Assembly (NCBI RefSeq): GCF_016714285.1
Contig: NZ_JADJNN010000008.1
Coordinates: 62,001 to 126,000, forward strand
DNA: 64,000 nt
Direction: 5' to 3'
DNA from: Nannocystis sp.
GTDB taxonomy: Bacteria; Myxococcota_A; Polyangia; Nannocystales; Nannocystaceae
The notes beneath the pieces were generated by a model. It was not told the origin of the DNA and made no database searches. It saw only the letters and a list, made by a program, of their open reading frames with translations. Every line of letters begins with the position of its first letter. Positions within the stretch are counted from its first letter, which is position 1. This document shows, piece by piece, positions 37,862 to 46,254 of this stretch. Both the position numbers and the translations under genes were made by a program.

Positions 37862-37944
37862 CGTGGCTGCGCCGGAGCGAGCTCGGGTTGAGCTGGCTGA
37901 GCTGCGCTGGCTCAGCGGGCTCTTGCTGGCTGAGCTGGCTCGGG

Positions 37945-37960
37945 CTGTCCCGAGGGACAG
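37945..37960. repeat. Perfect palindromic element CTGTCCCGAGGGACAG
   Basis: It lies 3 bases past the MbtH stop, in the convergent spacer. Identical to the palindrome at 10616-10631. Confidence 0.65.
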
Positions 37961-37962
37961 GT

Positions 37963-38178
37963 CTACTCGTCGCGCTCCATCTTCTTGCGGAGGCTGAGCG
38001 GGCGCATGTCGGTCCAGACCTCCTTGATGTAATCGAGGCACTCGGCCTTCGGGCCCTGCTTGCCGGCCTCCTTCCAGCCGAGCGGCAGCTCGCGCTCGGA
38101 GGGCCAGATCGAGTACTGCTCCTCGTGGTTCACGACGACCTTGTAGATCGTGTCGTCTTCGCGGTCTTCGCTGGACAT
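37963..38178 (-). CDS. MbtH family protein
   Basis: A 71-residue protein with the complete MbtH signature: YKVVVNHEEQYSIWP, ELPLGWKEAGKQG, CLDYIKEVWTDMRPLSLR. The three conserved Trp residues are present. MbtH proteins bind the adenylation domains of non-ribosomal peptide synthetases and are often needed for their folding or activity. No NRPS, transporter or tailoring gene is in this window, so it is an orphan copy that presumably serves a cluster elsewhere. It follows the last antiporter gene by 16 bases on the same strand and may be co-transcribed with it. GGAG lies upstream of the ATG at 38178. Confidence 0.95.
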   Translation of the reverse strand: MSSEDREDDTIYKVVVNHEEQYSIWPSERELPLGWKEAGKQGPKAECLDYIKEVWTDMRPLSLRKKMERDE

Positions 38179-38194
38179 GCTGCGCTCCGATCGT

Positions 38195-39988
38195 TCAGGG
38201 CACGAAGCCGAGGACGAGGTAGACGAAGAGGATGCCGGTGATGGTGATCATCGCGCCGCCGAGGCCCCACTCGCGGAACCACGACTCCTCGGCGGGCGGG
38301 GAGTAGACGAGGCGCTTGAGGTCGTCGGGGAGGCCGCCGATGAAGCCGTCGCGGACCTCACCGAAGGCGCGCATCAGCGGCGAGAGCAGGTGCTTCCAGC
38401 TGGCGGGCGCGAGGGTGCGATAGAACCAGTCGCTGTCGAGGGTGATCGTCAGGGTGCGCTTGAGGACCGGGAGCAGCACGAAGAAGGCGAGGCCCGAGAA
38501 CAGCAGGAGCTGCAGCTGGGAGAGGACGTGGGCGCCGGTGTAGGGGACGTAGAGCTCGACGTCGGCCGGGGCCGGGAAGGGGAGGATCGCGTAGAGCGGC
38601 TGGTACACGCCGGGGACGCCGAGCAGCACGCAGAGGGCGGCGAAGAAGATCATCGCGGCGCGCATGTTCCACGGCGGGTCGGGCGGGCGCAGGCCGGAGT
38701 CCTTCTGGAAGAAGACGAACCACGGGAACTTGATGCCGGCGTGCAGGAACACGCCGGCCGAGGCGGCGGTGAGCACGAACCAGGCCAGCGCGAGGTGCTG
38801 GTCGGCCGCGGCCTGGTTGATCATCGACTTGGTGACGAAGCCGGAGGTCAGCGGGAAGGAGGAGATGGCGAGGGCGCCGACGATGCCGCAGACCATGGTG
38901 ATCGGCATCGAGTGGTAAAGGCCGCCGAGGTCGGTGCACTTGCGCTTGCCGGTCATGTACAGCACGCTGCCGGCCGACATCAGGAGGAGCGCCTTGTAGA
39001 TGATGTGGGCGAAGGCGTGGGCGGCGGCGCCGTTCAGGGCCATGGCGGTGCCGATGCCGATGCCGCAGACCATGAAGCCGACCTGGTTGACGATCGAGTA
39101 GGCGAGGATCCGCCGCATGTCGTTTTCCAGGATCGCGTACACGATGCCGTAGACGGCCATAGCGAGGCCGACGTAGATGAGCAGCTCGGTGCCGGCGAAC
39201 AGCAGCATCAAGACGTAGACGGCGGTCTTGGTGGTGAAGGCGGACAGGAAGACGGTGCCGCTCTCGGAGGCCTCAGGGTAGGCGTCGGCCAGCCAGGCGC
39301 CGAGCGGCGGGGCGGCGGCGTTGACGAGGACGCCGAGCAGGATGAGCCAGGCGGCGACGTCACCTGGCCCACAGGACAGGGCGTCAAAGCCGGCGGGGCC
39401 GAAGGCGAAGTGGGAGAGGGCGAGCGGGTCGGGTACGCCCTGCGACTGGAGGGCGAAGACGTGGGCGAGGATGCCGGCCATCAGGACGACGCCGCCGACG
39501 AGGTGGACCAGGGCGTAGCGCATGCCGGCGCGGGCGGAGCCCTCGGTGCCGGCGCTCCAGACGACGGCGGTGGAGCCGACGGCCATCAGCTCCCAGAACA
39601 TGAAGAGGGTGAGGATGTCGCCGGCGAAGGTGACGCAGATGGCGCTGCCGGCGTAGACGAAGGCGGCGGGCAGCTCGACGCGCCAGCGCTTGCCGCGTTC
39701 GCTGGCGAGGCCGGTGATCGGGTGGGCGAAGAGGGCCCCGCCGAAGGCCATCAGCGCGAAGATGGTGGCGAAGACGCGGGTCGCGGGCTGCCAGGAGAGG
39801 ACCGTCAGCTGCTGGTCCATGAAGGGCAGGGTGACGCTGAGGTCGCCCGGGAGGGCCCAGATGTAGCCGAGGGTGAGCAGCGGCAGCAGCAGGGCGACGG
39901 CCGGCGCGGCGCGGCGAAGCAGCGGGAGCAGCAGGCCGCCGAGGATGAGGATGACGCCCGGGGGCGGGAGGCCGACGGATTCAGTCAT
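38195..39988 (-). CDS. Antiporter-like subunit of the Mrp complex (third MrpD/NuoL-type)
   Basis: A 597-residue polytopic protein of the proton-translocating NuoL/M/N-MrpA/D family, with about fourteen or more helices. Family marks are LTLFMFWELMAVGSTAVVW (the key Glu in the helix), FTTKTAVYVLMLLFAG (Lys) and RRILAYSIVNQVGFMV, AAAHAFAHIIYKALLLMSAG. The C-terminal 120 residues extend beyond a minimal MrpD, with one more helix at the end. It overlaps the small membrane protein gene by 8 bases. It is the last Mrp gene before mbtH and probably forms part of the same complex. Confidence 0.85.
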   Translation of the reverse strand: MTESVGLPPPGVILILGGLLLPLLRRAAPAVALLLPLLTLGYIWALPGDLSVTLPFMDQQLTVLSWQPATRVFATIFALMAFGGALFAHPITGLASERGKRWRVELPAAFVYAGSAICVTFAGDILTLFMFWELMAVGSTAVVWSAGTEGSARAGMRYALVHLVGGVVLMAGILAHVFALQSQGVPDPLALSHFAFGPAGFDALSCGPGDVAAWLILLGVLVNAAAPPLGAWLADAYPEASESGTVFLSAFTTKTAVYVLMLLFAGTELLIYVGLAMAVYGIVYAILENDMRRILAYSIVNQVGFMVCGIGIGTAMALNGAAAHAFAHIIYKALLLMSAGSVLYMTGKRKCTDLGGLYHSMPITMVCGIVGALAISSFPLTSGFVTKSMINQAAADQHLALAWFVLTAASAGVFLHAGIKFPWFVFFQKDSGLRPPDPPWNMRAAMIFFAALCVLLGVPGVYQPLYAILPFPAPADVELYVPYTGAHVLSQLQLLLFSGLAFFVLLPVLKRTLTITLDSDWFYRTLAPASWKHLLSPLMRAFGEVRDGFIGGLPDDLKRLVYSPPAEESWFREWGLGGAMITITGILFVYLVLGFVP

Positions 39989-40214
39989 CGTAGTAGGTGT
40001 CCCTTCGCTTGAGCAGGAGGCCGACGACGAACTTGGAGACGAGGACCATGCCGGCGCACACGGCGAAGCCGTACCAGGCGTGGAACGCGAAGCCGCCGTC
40101 GACGCCGAAGTGCGGGTGGTGCTCGACGGCCGCGTCGGCGGCGACGAGCACGGCGAGCACCACGAGCGACACGACCCACAGCATGCGGATGGTGGCAGGA
40201 TCTTCGAGCTTCAC
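39981..40214 (-). CDS. Small two-helix membrane protein within the Mrp operon
   Basis: A 77-residue protein starting at the GTG at 40214, which overlaps the stop of the upstream antiporter gene (GTGA). It has two hydrophobic helices (LWVVSLVVLAVLVAADAAV and WYGFAVCAGMVLVSKFVVGLLL) joined by a His-containing loop (EHHPHFGVDGGFAFH), and a charged tail (KRRDTYYDD). I do not know it as a standard Mrp subunit. Its overlap on both sides argues for strict co-expression and for an accessory subunit of the complex. Confidence 0.75.
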   Translation of the reverse strand: MKLEDPATIRMLWVVSLVVLAVLVAADAAVEHHPHFGVDGGFAFHAWYGFAVCAGMVLVSKFVVGLLLKRRDTYYDD

Positions 40215-41794
40215 GGCAGCAGGCCTTTCCGGAGCTGAGTGGCGAGGTCGATGGCGAGGTCGGAGTAGAAGAAGAAGGCGATGGTCGCGGCGGCGGTGCA
40301 GCACAGCGCGAGGACCATCGGCCAGGGCGCCTCGCCGTGCTCACCGTGGTGGCCGTGGGCGTGGCTGTGGTCGTCCTCGTCGCCGAACAGGCCGTCGGTC
40401 GAGCTGGCGTGGCGGCCCGGGTTGGCGGCGCGGGGCGAGGGGCGGAAGAAGGCGCGGTAGATGATCGGGAGGAAGTAGCCGGCGTTGAGCAGGGTGCTGA
40501 GGATGATGACGCCGACGACGAAGGCGTACTCGGTCTCCCAGGCGGCGGTCAGCAGGTACCACTTGCTGATGAAGCCGGCGGTCGGCGGGAGGCCGATCAT
40601 CGACAGGGCGCCGATCGTGAAGGCGCCCATGGTGAAGGGCATGCGCCGGCCGATGCCGTCGAGCTGGCTGACCTCGGTCTTGTGGGCGGCGGTGTAGATC
40701 GAGCCGGCGGCGAAGAACAGGGTGATCTTGCCGAAGGCGTGGGCGGCGATGTGGAGGGCGGCCGCCATGATCGAGATCGGCGACAGCAGGGCCGCGGCGA
40801 TGATGACGTAGGACAGCTGGCTGACCGTCGAGTAGGCGAGGCGGCGCTTGAGGTTGTCCTGGAACAGGGCGATGAAGGAGGCGATCAGGATGGTCGCGCC
40901 GGCGACGTAGATGAGCCAGCTGCCCTGGTGGTACTTGATGAGCGTGAGCGGGCCGAAGGTGTAGACGATCACCTTGACGACGGTGAAGACGCCGGCCTTG
41001 ACGACGGCGACCGCGTGGAGCAGGGCGCTGACCGGCGTCGGCGCGACCATGGCGGCGGGCAGCCAGCGGTGCATCGGCATCAGCGCGGCCTTGCCGATGC
41101 CGTACATGTAGAGGAGGAACAGGGTGCCGAGGACGGGCGCCGAGAGCTCGCCGGAGGCCAGGGCCTTGGTGAACACGCCGCCTGGCTTGAAGGACAGGTC
41201 GTGGGTGTAGGCGTAGGTGGCGATGATGCCGGCGAGGAGGAAGCAGACGGAGGTGACGACGAGGATGCCGAGGTAGGTCCGGGCCGAGCGCAGCGCCTCC
41301 GCGGTGCCCTTGTGGGCGACCAGCGGGTAGGTAGTGAGGGTCAGCATCTCGTAGAAGACGAACAGGGTGAACAGGTTGCCGGCGAAGGCGAGGCCCATCA
41401 CGCTGCTGATGGCGAGGGCGAAGCAGACGTAGAAGCGGGTCTGGTGCCGCTCCTGGTTGCCGCGCATGTAGCCGATCGAGTAGAGCGAGTTGAGGATCCA
41501 CAGGGCGCTGGCGATGAGCGCGAAGATCATGCCGAGGGGCTCGACCTTGAGCTCGAGGAAGACGTTGGGGACGACCTCGATGAGGCGCAGCGGCGGGGCC
41601 TTGGCGTAGCCGGCCCAGAAGTCGGGGGCGAGCACGCGGGGGACGATGCCGATGACCGTGTAGAACAGGGCCGCGGCGGTGCCGAGGGTGATGCCCTCGC
41701 GGAGGTTCGCCCAGCGGCCGGCGAGGGCGATGAGGAGGGCGCCGATCAGCGGGATGTAGATGGCCAGCAGCGGCGGGGAGAGGTCGAAGGTCAC
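40211..41794 (-). CDS. Antiporter-like subunit of the Mrp complex (second MrpD/NuoN-type)
   Basis: A 527-residue membrane protein of the proton-translocating antiporter family, with NLFTLFVFYEMLTLTTYPLV (Glu), GIGKAALMPMHRWLPAAMVAPTPVSALLHAV (Lys/His) and RRLAYSTVSQLSYVI. A cytoplasmic loop near the C-terminus is His-rich (DDHSHAHGHHGEHGE), as in metal-binding segments. The true start is the GTG at 41794 (VTFDLSPPLLAIYI), which overlaps the stop of the 27-codon mini-ORF. Reading further upstream would enter the duplicated DNA. Neighbouring Mrp genes overlap at both ends. Confidence 0.87.
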   Translation of the reverse strand: MTFDLSPPLLAIYIPLIGALLIALAGRWANLREGITLGTAAALFYTVIGIVPRVLAPDFWAGYAKAPPLRLIEVVPNVFLELKVEPLGMIFALIASALWILNSLYSIGYMRGNQERHQTRFYVCFALAISSVMGLAFAGNLFTLFVFYEMLTLTTYPLVAHKGTAEALRSARTYLGILVVTSVCFLLAGIIATYAYTHDLSFKPGGVFTKALASGELSAPVLGTLFLLYMYGIGKAALMPMHRWLPAAMVAPTPVSALLHAVAVVKAGVFTVVKVIVYTFGPLTLIKYHQGSWLIYVAGATILIASFIALFQDNLKRRLAYSTVSQLSYVIIAAALLSPISIMAAALHIAAHAFGKITLFFAAGSIYTAAHKTEVSQLDGIGRRMPFTMGAFTIGALSMIGLPPTAGFISKWYLLTAAWETEYAFVVGVIILSTLLNAGYFLPIIYRAFFRPSPRAANPGRHASSTDGLFGDEDDHSHAHGHHGEHGEAPWPMVLALCCTAAATIAFFFYSDLAIDLATQLRKGLLP

Positions 41795-41910
41795 GGGGCA
41801 CCTCCGAGCAGCGAGCGGGCGGCGGTCAGGGGGATGTAGATCGCCAGCAGCGGCGGGGAGAGGTCGAAGGTCACGGGGCACCTCCGAGCAGCGAGCGGGC
41901 GGCGGTCAGG
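41751..41910. repeat. 80-base tandem duplication across an antiporter gene junction
   Basis: Copies at 41751-41830 and 41831-41910 are almost identical (a few mismatches). Each contains the end of one antiporter gene (LTAARSLLGGAP), its overlapping GTGA stop/start, and the first codons of the next gene. Confidence 0.9.
41791..41874 (-). CDS. 27-residue mini-ORF created by junction duplication
   Basis: It starts at a GTG overlapping the stop of the upstream mrpD gene (GTGA) and ends in a TGA that overlaps the GTG of the next antiporter gene (GTGA again). Its first 16 residues copy the start of the downstream subunit and its last 11 copy the end of the upstream subunit. Ribosomes that reinitiate at GTGA would have to translate it to reach the next gene. 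Functional importance as a peptide is unlikely; a coupling role is inferred. Confidence 0.5.
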   Translation of the reverse strand: MTFDLSPPLLAIYIPLTAARSLLGGAP

Positions 41911-43382
41911 GCGATGTGGCCGGTGAAGGTGGCGTTGATGCCGAAGTAGATGCTGGCGCCGATCAGGGTCCACATCGGGATGAGCATCATCAGCGGGGCC
42001 TCCTCGACCGGCGGGGTGCCGGGGTCGGGCTCCTGGAAGTAGGCGGCCTCGACGACGCGCCAGGTGTAGACGACGGCGAGCAGCGAGCCGATGAGGACGA
42101 CGGCGGCGAGCGGCCAGCCGCCGGGGCGCTCGAGGCAGCCCTGGACCAGGTACCACTTGCTGATGAAGCCGGCGGTGAGCGGGAAGCCGATCAGGCCGAG
42201 GCCGCCGACGGTGAAGGCGGCGAGGGTCAGCGGCATCTGTTTGCCGAGGCCGCGCACGCTGCGGATGTCGCAGCGGCCGGTGCGGTAGACGACGGCGCCG
42301 AGGGCCATAAACATGCCGCCCTTCATGACGGCGTGGTTGAAGATGTGGGCGACCGAGCCGGCGATGCCGTGGAGGTTGGCGAGGGCGAAGCCGAGGACGA
42401 TGTAGCCGAGCTGGCCGACGCTCGAGTAGGCCAGCATGCGCTTGAGGTTGGTCTGGCGGATCGCGGTGACGCCGGTGACGAGGATGCCGGCCGAGGCGCA
42501 CAGCAGCAGGACCAGGCCGCTCGGCATCATGCCGAAGCTGAAGCCGACGCCGAAGATGGTGAAGAGGAAGCGGAAGGCCATGTACACGCCGACCTTGGTG
42601 GCGGTGGCGGCGAGCAGCGCGGACACGGCCGAGGGGGCGTAGGTGTAGGCCCGCGGCAGCCACATGTGCAGCGGGAACATGGCCATCTTCATGCCGAGGC
42701 CGGCGAGCAGGAAGGCGAAGGCGACCAGGACGGTGCGGCTCTCGAGGATGCCCGGCACGCTCATGAGGCGGTCGTGCATGTCCTGCATGTTGAGCGTGCC
42801 GGTGATCATCATCAGGTAGCCGATGCCCAGCAGGATGAAGCTGGCGCCGACGCTGCCGAGGATGAGGTACCGGAGGCTGGCCGTGAGCGCGCCGCGGTGC
42901 ATGTCCTTGCCCATGGCGATCAGGGCGTAGACGGTGAGCGACGAGATCTCGAGGAGGACGTAGACGTTGAAGGCGTCGCCGGTGACGGTGATGCCGAGCA
43001 GGCCGGTGATGGCGAGGACCCAGACGGCGTAGAAGAAGTTGACGCGGTCGGCCGGTATCTCCTTCTCCACGCTGAGCTTGGCGTAGATGGTGGTGATGAA
43101 GCCGACGCCGCCGACGATGAGGAGGATGAAGGCGTTGAGGGCGTCGACGCGGTACTCGATGCCCCACTGGCGCGGCCAGTTGCCGAGCTCGTAGCTGACC
43201 ATGCCGGTCTTGCTGGCGAGCACCTGCATCATCAGGCGGATGGTGAAGTAGAAGACGGTGCCGGTGAGGAAGGTGGCCCAGGCCCAGGGCTTCCAGCCGC
43301 GGCCGGTGGCGATCGTCAGGATGCCGCCGATGAGCGGGACGGTGACGATGAGGACGGGGAGGTGGGCTTGCACGTCAACCAT
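41871..43382 (-). CDS. mrpD: Na+/H+ antiporter subunit D
   Basis: A 503-residue membrane protein, the closest of the three large subunits to classical MrpD. The marks are GDAFNVYVLLEISSLTVYAL (Glu in helix 5), GLGMKMAMFPLHMWLPRAYT (Lys/His), TATKVGVYMAFRF (second Lys) and KRMLAYSSVGQLGYIVLG. The protein forms the cation/proton path in the inner membrane. The ATG at 43382 overlaps the end of mrpC by 8 bases. Its stop lies in the duplicated junction. Confidence 0.92.
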   Translation of the reverse strand: MVDVQAHLPVLIVTVPLIGGILTIATGRGWKPWAWATFLTGTVFYFTIRLMMQVLASKTGMVSYELGNWPRQWGIEYRVDALNAFILLIVGGVGFITTIYAKLSVEKEIPADRVNFFYAVWVLAITGLLGITVTGDAFNVYVLLEISSLTVYALIAMGKDMHRGALTASLRYLILGSVGASFILLGIGYLMMITGTLNMQDMHDRLMSVPGILESRTVLVAFAFLLAGLGMKMAMFPLHMWLPRAYTYAPSAVSALLAATATKVGVYMAFRFLFTIFGVGFSFGMMPSGLVLLLCASAGILVTGVTAIRQTNLKRMLAYSSVGQLGYIVLGFALANLHGIAGSVAHIFNHAVMKGGMFMALGAVVYRTGRCDIRSVRGLGKQMPLTLAAFTVGGLGLIGFPLTAGFISKWYLVQGCLERPGGWPLAAVVLIGSLLAVVYTWRVVEAAYFQEPDPGTPPVEEAPLMMLIPMWTLIGASIYFGINATFTGHIALTAARSLLGGAP

Positions 43383-43854
43383 GGTGGTGGCCCCCGTGAG
43401 CGTGTTCGAGGCCGTGGCCTTCGGCGGCGGCCTCGTCGACGGCGTCGGCGGCGGCGCCGGCGTGGAACTCGGCGAGGCGGTCGGCGATGTCCATCGCCTC
43501 GATCTCGTCGGCCTCGATGGTGCCGTAGCGGCGCTTGATGTTGATGATGAGGGCGAGGGCGACGGCCAGCACCGACACCGAGACGACGATGGCCGTCAGG
43601 ATGAGGACGTGCGGGAGCGGGTTGTCGTAGGGGCCCTGGAACTTCTGGGCGCCGTCCTGCACGGTGGTCCACACCGGGGCGGTGCCGCCGTCGATGACGG
43701 CCATCGAGATGTAGTAGAGGAAGATGCCGGTCTGGAACAGGCCGAGGGCGATGGCCTGCTTGATGAGGTTCGGCTTGGCGATGACGCCGTAGAGCCCGAT
43801 CATCATCAAGATGACGTAGATCCAGTAGTTGTAGATGCCGAGGACGCCGGTCAT
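43375..43854 (-). CDS. mrpC: Na+/H+ antiporter subunit C (NuoK-like)
   Basis: A 159-residue membrane protein starting at the ATG at 43854, overlapping the stop of the gene before it (ATGA). It has three helices with NLIKQAIALGLFQTGIFLYY and PHVLILTAIVVSVSVLAVAL, the MrpC/NuoK layout. It is longer than typical MrpC because of a soluble acidic tail that ends in HAHGGHHHG, a possible metal-binding end. Subunit of the Mrp complex. Confidence 0.9.
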   Translation of the reverse strand: MTGVLGIYNYWIYVILMMIGLYGVIAKPNLIKQAIALGLFQTGIFLYYISMAVIDGGTAPVWTTVQDGAQKFQGPYDNPLPHVLILTAIVVSVSVLAVALALIINIKRRYGTIEADEIEAMDIADRLAEFHAGAAADAVDEAAAEGHGLEHAHGGHHHG

Positions 43855-45056
43855 CGTGACTCTTCCTCCGCGAGCTGGTTGAAGATGTTGAGCATGACCA
43901 TGCTGACGGTGATGCCGACGCCGTACTCGACGAGGGTCATGCCGAGCGCCTCGCCCTCGCCGGGGCTGACGGTGTCGAGCATCGAGTAGTCGAGGAACTT
44001 GCCGCCGAGCAGGAGGCAGGCGGCGCCGGTGCCGGAGTAGACGAGGACGCCGAGGCCGGTGAGCATGTCGATGACGGGCGGCGGGAGCACGCGGTAGAGG
44101 GCGGGGCGGCCGAAGATCAGGGCGTAGAGGATGAAGGCGCAGGCGATGACGACGCCGCCCTGGAAGCCGCCGCCGGGGCCGAGCTCGCCGTGGGTGATGA
44201 CGTAGAGGCCGAACAGGAGGATGAAGGGGATCGACATCTTGCTGACGACGCGGAGGATCGTCTGGTCGAGCAGGGGGGCGGACTTCTGGGCCTGACCCTC
44301 GCGCCGCGGGCGACGCAGCAGCATGATCAGGGAGACGCCGGCGGTGAAGATGACGGTCGTCTCGAACATGGTGTCGTAGCCGCGGTAGGCCGCGAGCAGC
44401 GAGGTGACCGAGTTGGGGACGTGGCCGTTGAAGTCGTCGGGCGGGTGGAGGTGGTGGCCGGCCTCGGCGTGCTGAGGATGGCTTCCGAGGACCTCGGGGA
44501 CGATGATGCCGTGCTGGGCGAGGACGGAGGTCTCGCGCCAGGCGGTGTCCTTGGGGTCGTCGGGGACGCTGGTGACCGCGCCGTTGAAGCTGCGGTAGGC
44601 CCGGGCATCGAAGCCCTCGGGCGGGGCCTGCTTGCCCTTGGTGCCGTTCACGAAGCCGACGGTCTGGGCCATCATCTCGGGGACGCGGAAGTGGTGGATC
44701 GGGGCCTTGGGGTCGCCGAAGCGCGGCATGTCGAAGGTGCCGTAGATGAGGGCGGCGCCGGTGAGGGCGGTGACGACAGCGGCCTTCCAGTGGACGCGGA
44801 CCTTGAGCGGCTTCTCCTCGCGGGCGGTGTGGACGAGGGTGCCGATCAGGAGGATCGTGGAGATGCCGCCGCCGACGGCCGCCTCGGTGAAGGCGACGTC
44901 CATCGAGTGCATGTTGACCCACACGAGGGCCATCAGCAGCGAGTAGACGGAGGTCAACATCGCCGAGGTGTAGAGGTTGCGGACCTCGATGATGGCGATC
45001 GCGGTGACGGTGACGAGGAGGAGGAGGACGGTGTCGATGAGGACGACGCTGGTCAC
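43851..45056 (-). CDS. mrpB: Mrp antiporter subunit: MrpA C-terminal region fused to MrpB
   Basis: A 401-residue membrane protein. Residues 1-80 form the MbhD-like helices of the MrpA C-terminus (AMLTSVYSLLMALVWVNMHSMDVAF, then GGGISTILLIGTL). A segment of about 120 residues outside the membrane follows, with several His. From about residue 230 it is MrpB (SIPFILLFGLYVITHGELGPGGGFQGGVV, LVEYGVGITVSMVM). In many bacteria these parts are joined to a large MrpA. Here the antiporter part of MrpA is absent and may be supplied by one of the extra large subunits. Confidence 0.87.
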   Translation of the reverse strand: MTSVVLIDTVLLLLVTVTAIAIIEVRNLYTSAMLTSVYSLLMALVWVNMHSMDVAFTEAAVGGGISTILLIGTLVHTAREEKPLKVRVHWKAAVVTALTGAALIYGTFDMPRFGDPKAPIHHFRVPEMMAQTVGFVNGTKGKQAPPEGFDARAYRSFNGAVTSVPDDPKDTAWRETSVLAQHGIIVPEVLGSHPQHAEAGHHLHPPDDFNGHVPNSVTSLLAAYRGYDTMFETTVIFTAGVSLIMLLRRPRREGQAQKSAPLLDQTILRVVSKMSIPFILLFGLYVITHGELGPGGGFQGGVVIACAFILYALIFGRPALYRVLPPPVIDMLTGLGVLVYSGTGAACLLLGGKFLDYSMLDTVSPGEGEALGMTLVEYGVGITVSMVMLNIFNQLAEEESR

Positions 45057-45373
45057 GGCTCACCTCCCGGGTCGCTCCGGGTCCAGGGGCGCAGGTCGTG
45101 GAGGTGCGCGGCCTTGGTGATCGCGTGGGTGGCGGTCGGGGCGGCGATCATGAGGATCATGCCGACCGAGACGACCTTGATGCAGGTCAGGACGTCCGGG
45201 GTGACGAAGGCCAGGCCGATGAGGATCAGGAACTGACCGAGCGAGTCGGTTTTGCCGGAGGTGTGCAGCCGGGTGTAGAAGTCCGGCATGCGGAGGAGGC
45301 CCAGCGAGCCGGTCAGCGAGACCACGCAGCCGAGCGCGAGGAGGACGGTGGTGACGATCTCGTTCCAGTGCAT
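45053..45373 (-). CDS. mrpG: Na+/H+ antiporter subunit G
   Basis: A 106-residue protein with three membrane helices and the family pattern LGCVVSLTGSLGLLRMPDFYTRLHTSGKTDSLG, shown here in parts: LGLLRMPDFYTRLH and KTDSLGQFLILIGL. It overlaps the next gene by 4 bases (ATGA-type). Confidence 0.93.
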   Translation of the reverse strand: MHWNEIVTTVLLALGCVVSLTGSLGLLRMPDFYTRLHTSGKTDSLGQFLILIGLAFVTPDVLTCIKVVSVGMILMIAAPTATHAITKAAHLHDLRPWTRSDPGGEP

Positions 45374-45376
45374 GGG

Positions 45377-45640
45377 CTAGTCCAGGCGGCCCTTTTCGGC
45401 GAATTTGAGGATCGCGACCGTGGTGATGAAGGTGATCAACGCGTAGATGATCGCCATGTCGATGAACTCGGGTCGGCCGCTGATGTAGCCGAGCAGGGTG
45501 ACGAACACGATCGTCTTGGTGCCGATCGCGTTGGTGGCGAGGATGACGTCGTAGACGGTGGGACCGACGACGGCGCGGATCAGGATGATGAAGAGGCCGA
45601 TCAGCAGGGCGATGGCCGTGAAGAGGTAGACCCACTGCAC
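45377..45640 (-). CDS. mrpF: Na+/H+ antiporter subunit F
   Basis: An 87-residue, three-helix protein with the family motif RAVVGPTVYDVILATNAIG and ISGRPEFIDMAIIYALITF. The start is the GTG at 45640, since the longer frame overlaps mrpE and is hydrophilic. It lies 4 bases after the mrpE stop. Confidence 0.92.
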   Translation of the reverse strand: MQWVYLFTAIALLIGLFIILIRAVVGPTVYDVILATNAIGTKTIVFVTLLGYISGRPEFIDMAIIYALITFITTVAILKFAEKGRLD

Positions 45641-45644
45641 GCGG

Positions 45645-46118
45645 TTAGTCCTCCAGCGTCTTGACGTGACGCTCCATGTCACCCTCTTTGAGGCCACTCT
45701 CGGCGTCGGGCGTGAGGCAGTGGATGAGCATGCGGCGCTCCTCCACGATCACGGTCACGGTGCCGGGGGTGAGGGTGATCGAATTGGCGTAGGTGGTGGT
45801 GACGAAGGGGTGGCGGGTGCTGTAGTCGACCCAGGCCATGCGCGGGTCGATCGGCAGCGAGGGCGACCAGATCCGCTTGAACACGTCCCAGTTGGAAAGG
45901 ATCACCTGCCAGGTCAGGTAGGGCAGGTAGAGGAGGGTGCGCGGGTAGAAGCGCGCGGGCACGCCCTCGTCGTCGAGCACGCCCATGCGGCGGCTGATCC
46001 ACACGATGAAGGTGATGCAAAGCACGCCTGCGACGATCAGGAAGTTGTTGTGAAACTGCCCTGAGAGCAGCGCCCAAAACACGCCCAGAAGCAGGAACAA
46101 GGACAAGGCGGGCATCAT
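45645..46118 (-). CDS. mrpE: Na+/H+ antiporter subunit E
   Basis: A 157-residue protein, the first gene of the Mrp operon. It has two N-terminal helices (ALSLFLLLGVFWALLSG, FLIVAGVLCITFIVWISRRM) and the MrpE marks YLPYLTWQVILSNWDVFKRI and YANSITLTPGTVTVIVEERRMLIHCLT. The start is taken at the tandem ATGs at 46118/46115 rather than the TTG at 46124. The operon promoter should lie in 46119-46254, the divergent spacer with mutS2, where I see no clear signal. Confidence 0.92.
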   Translation of the reverse strand: MMPALSLFLLLGVFWALLSGQFHNNFLIVAGVLCITFIVWISRRMGVLDDEGVPARFYPRTLLYLPYLTWQVILSNWDVFKRIWSPSLPIDPRMAWVDYSTRHPFVTTTYANSITLTPGTVTVIVEERRMLIHCLTPDAESGLKEGDMERHVKTLED

Positions 46119-46254
46119 CGGCAAGATGACGCTATCCGTTTGCGCCAGACGTGCCTATGGGAAAGATCGCGCTCGGCGGGTCGGTCGGGGCGCTTGATCG
46201 GCGGGCCGCGGACCTGGTCGGCACCCGGGGCATTGGTGGCATCATCCCCGGCCC

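Noticed and set aside
38195..46118. The antiporter genes as part of respiratory complex I or a membrane hydrogenase
   Set aside because: No NuoB/C/D/H/I-type or hydrogenase subunits are present, and MrpE, F and G are diagnostic of Mrp.
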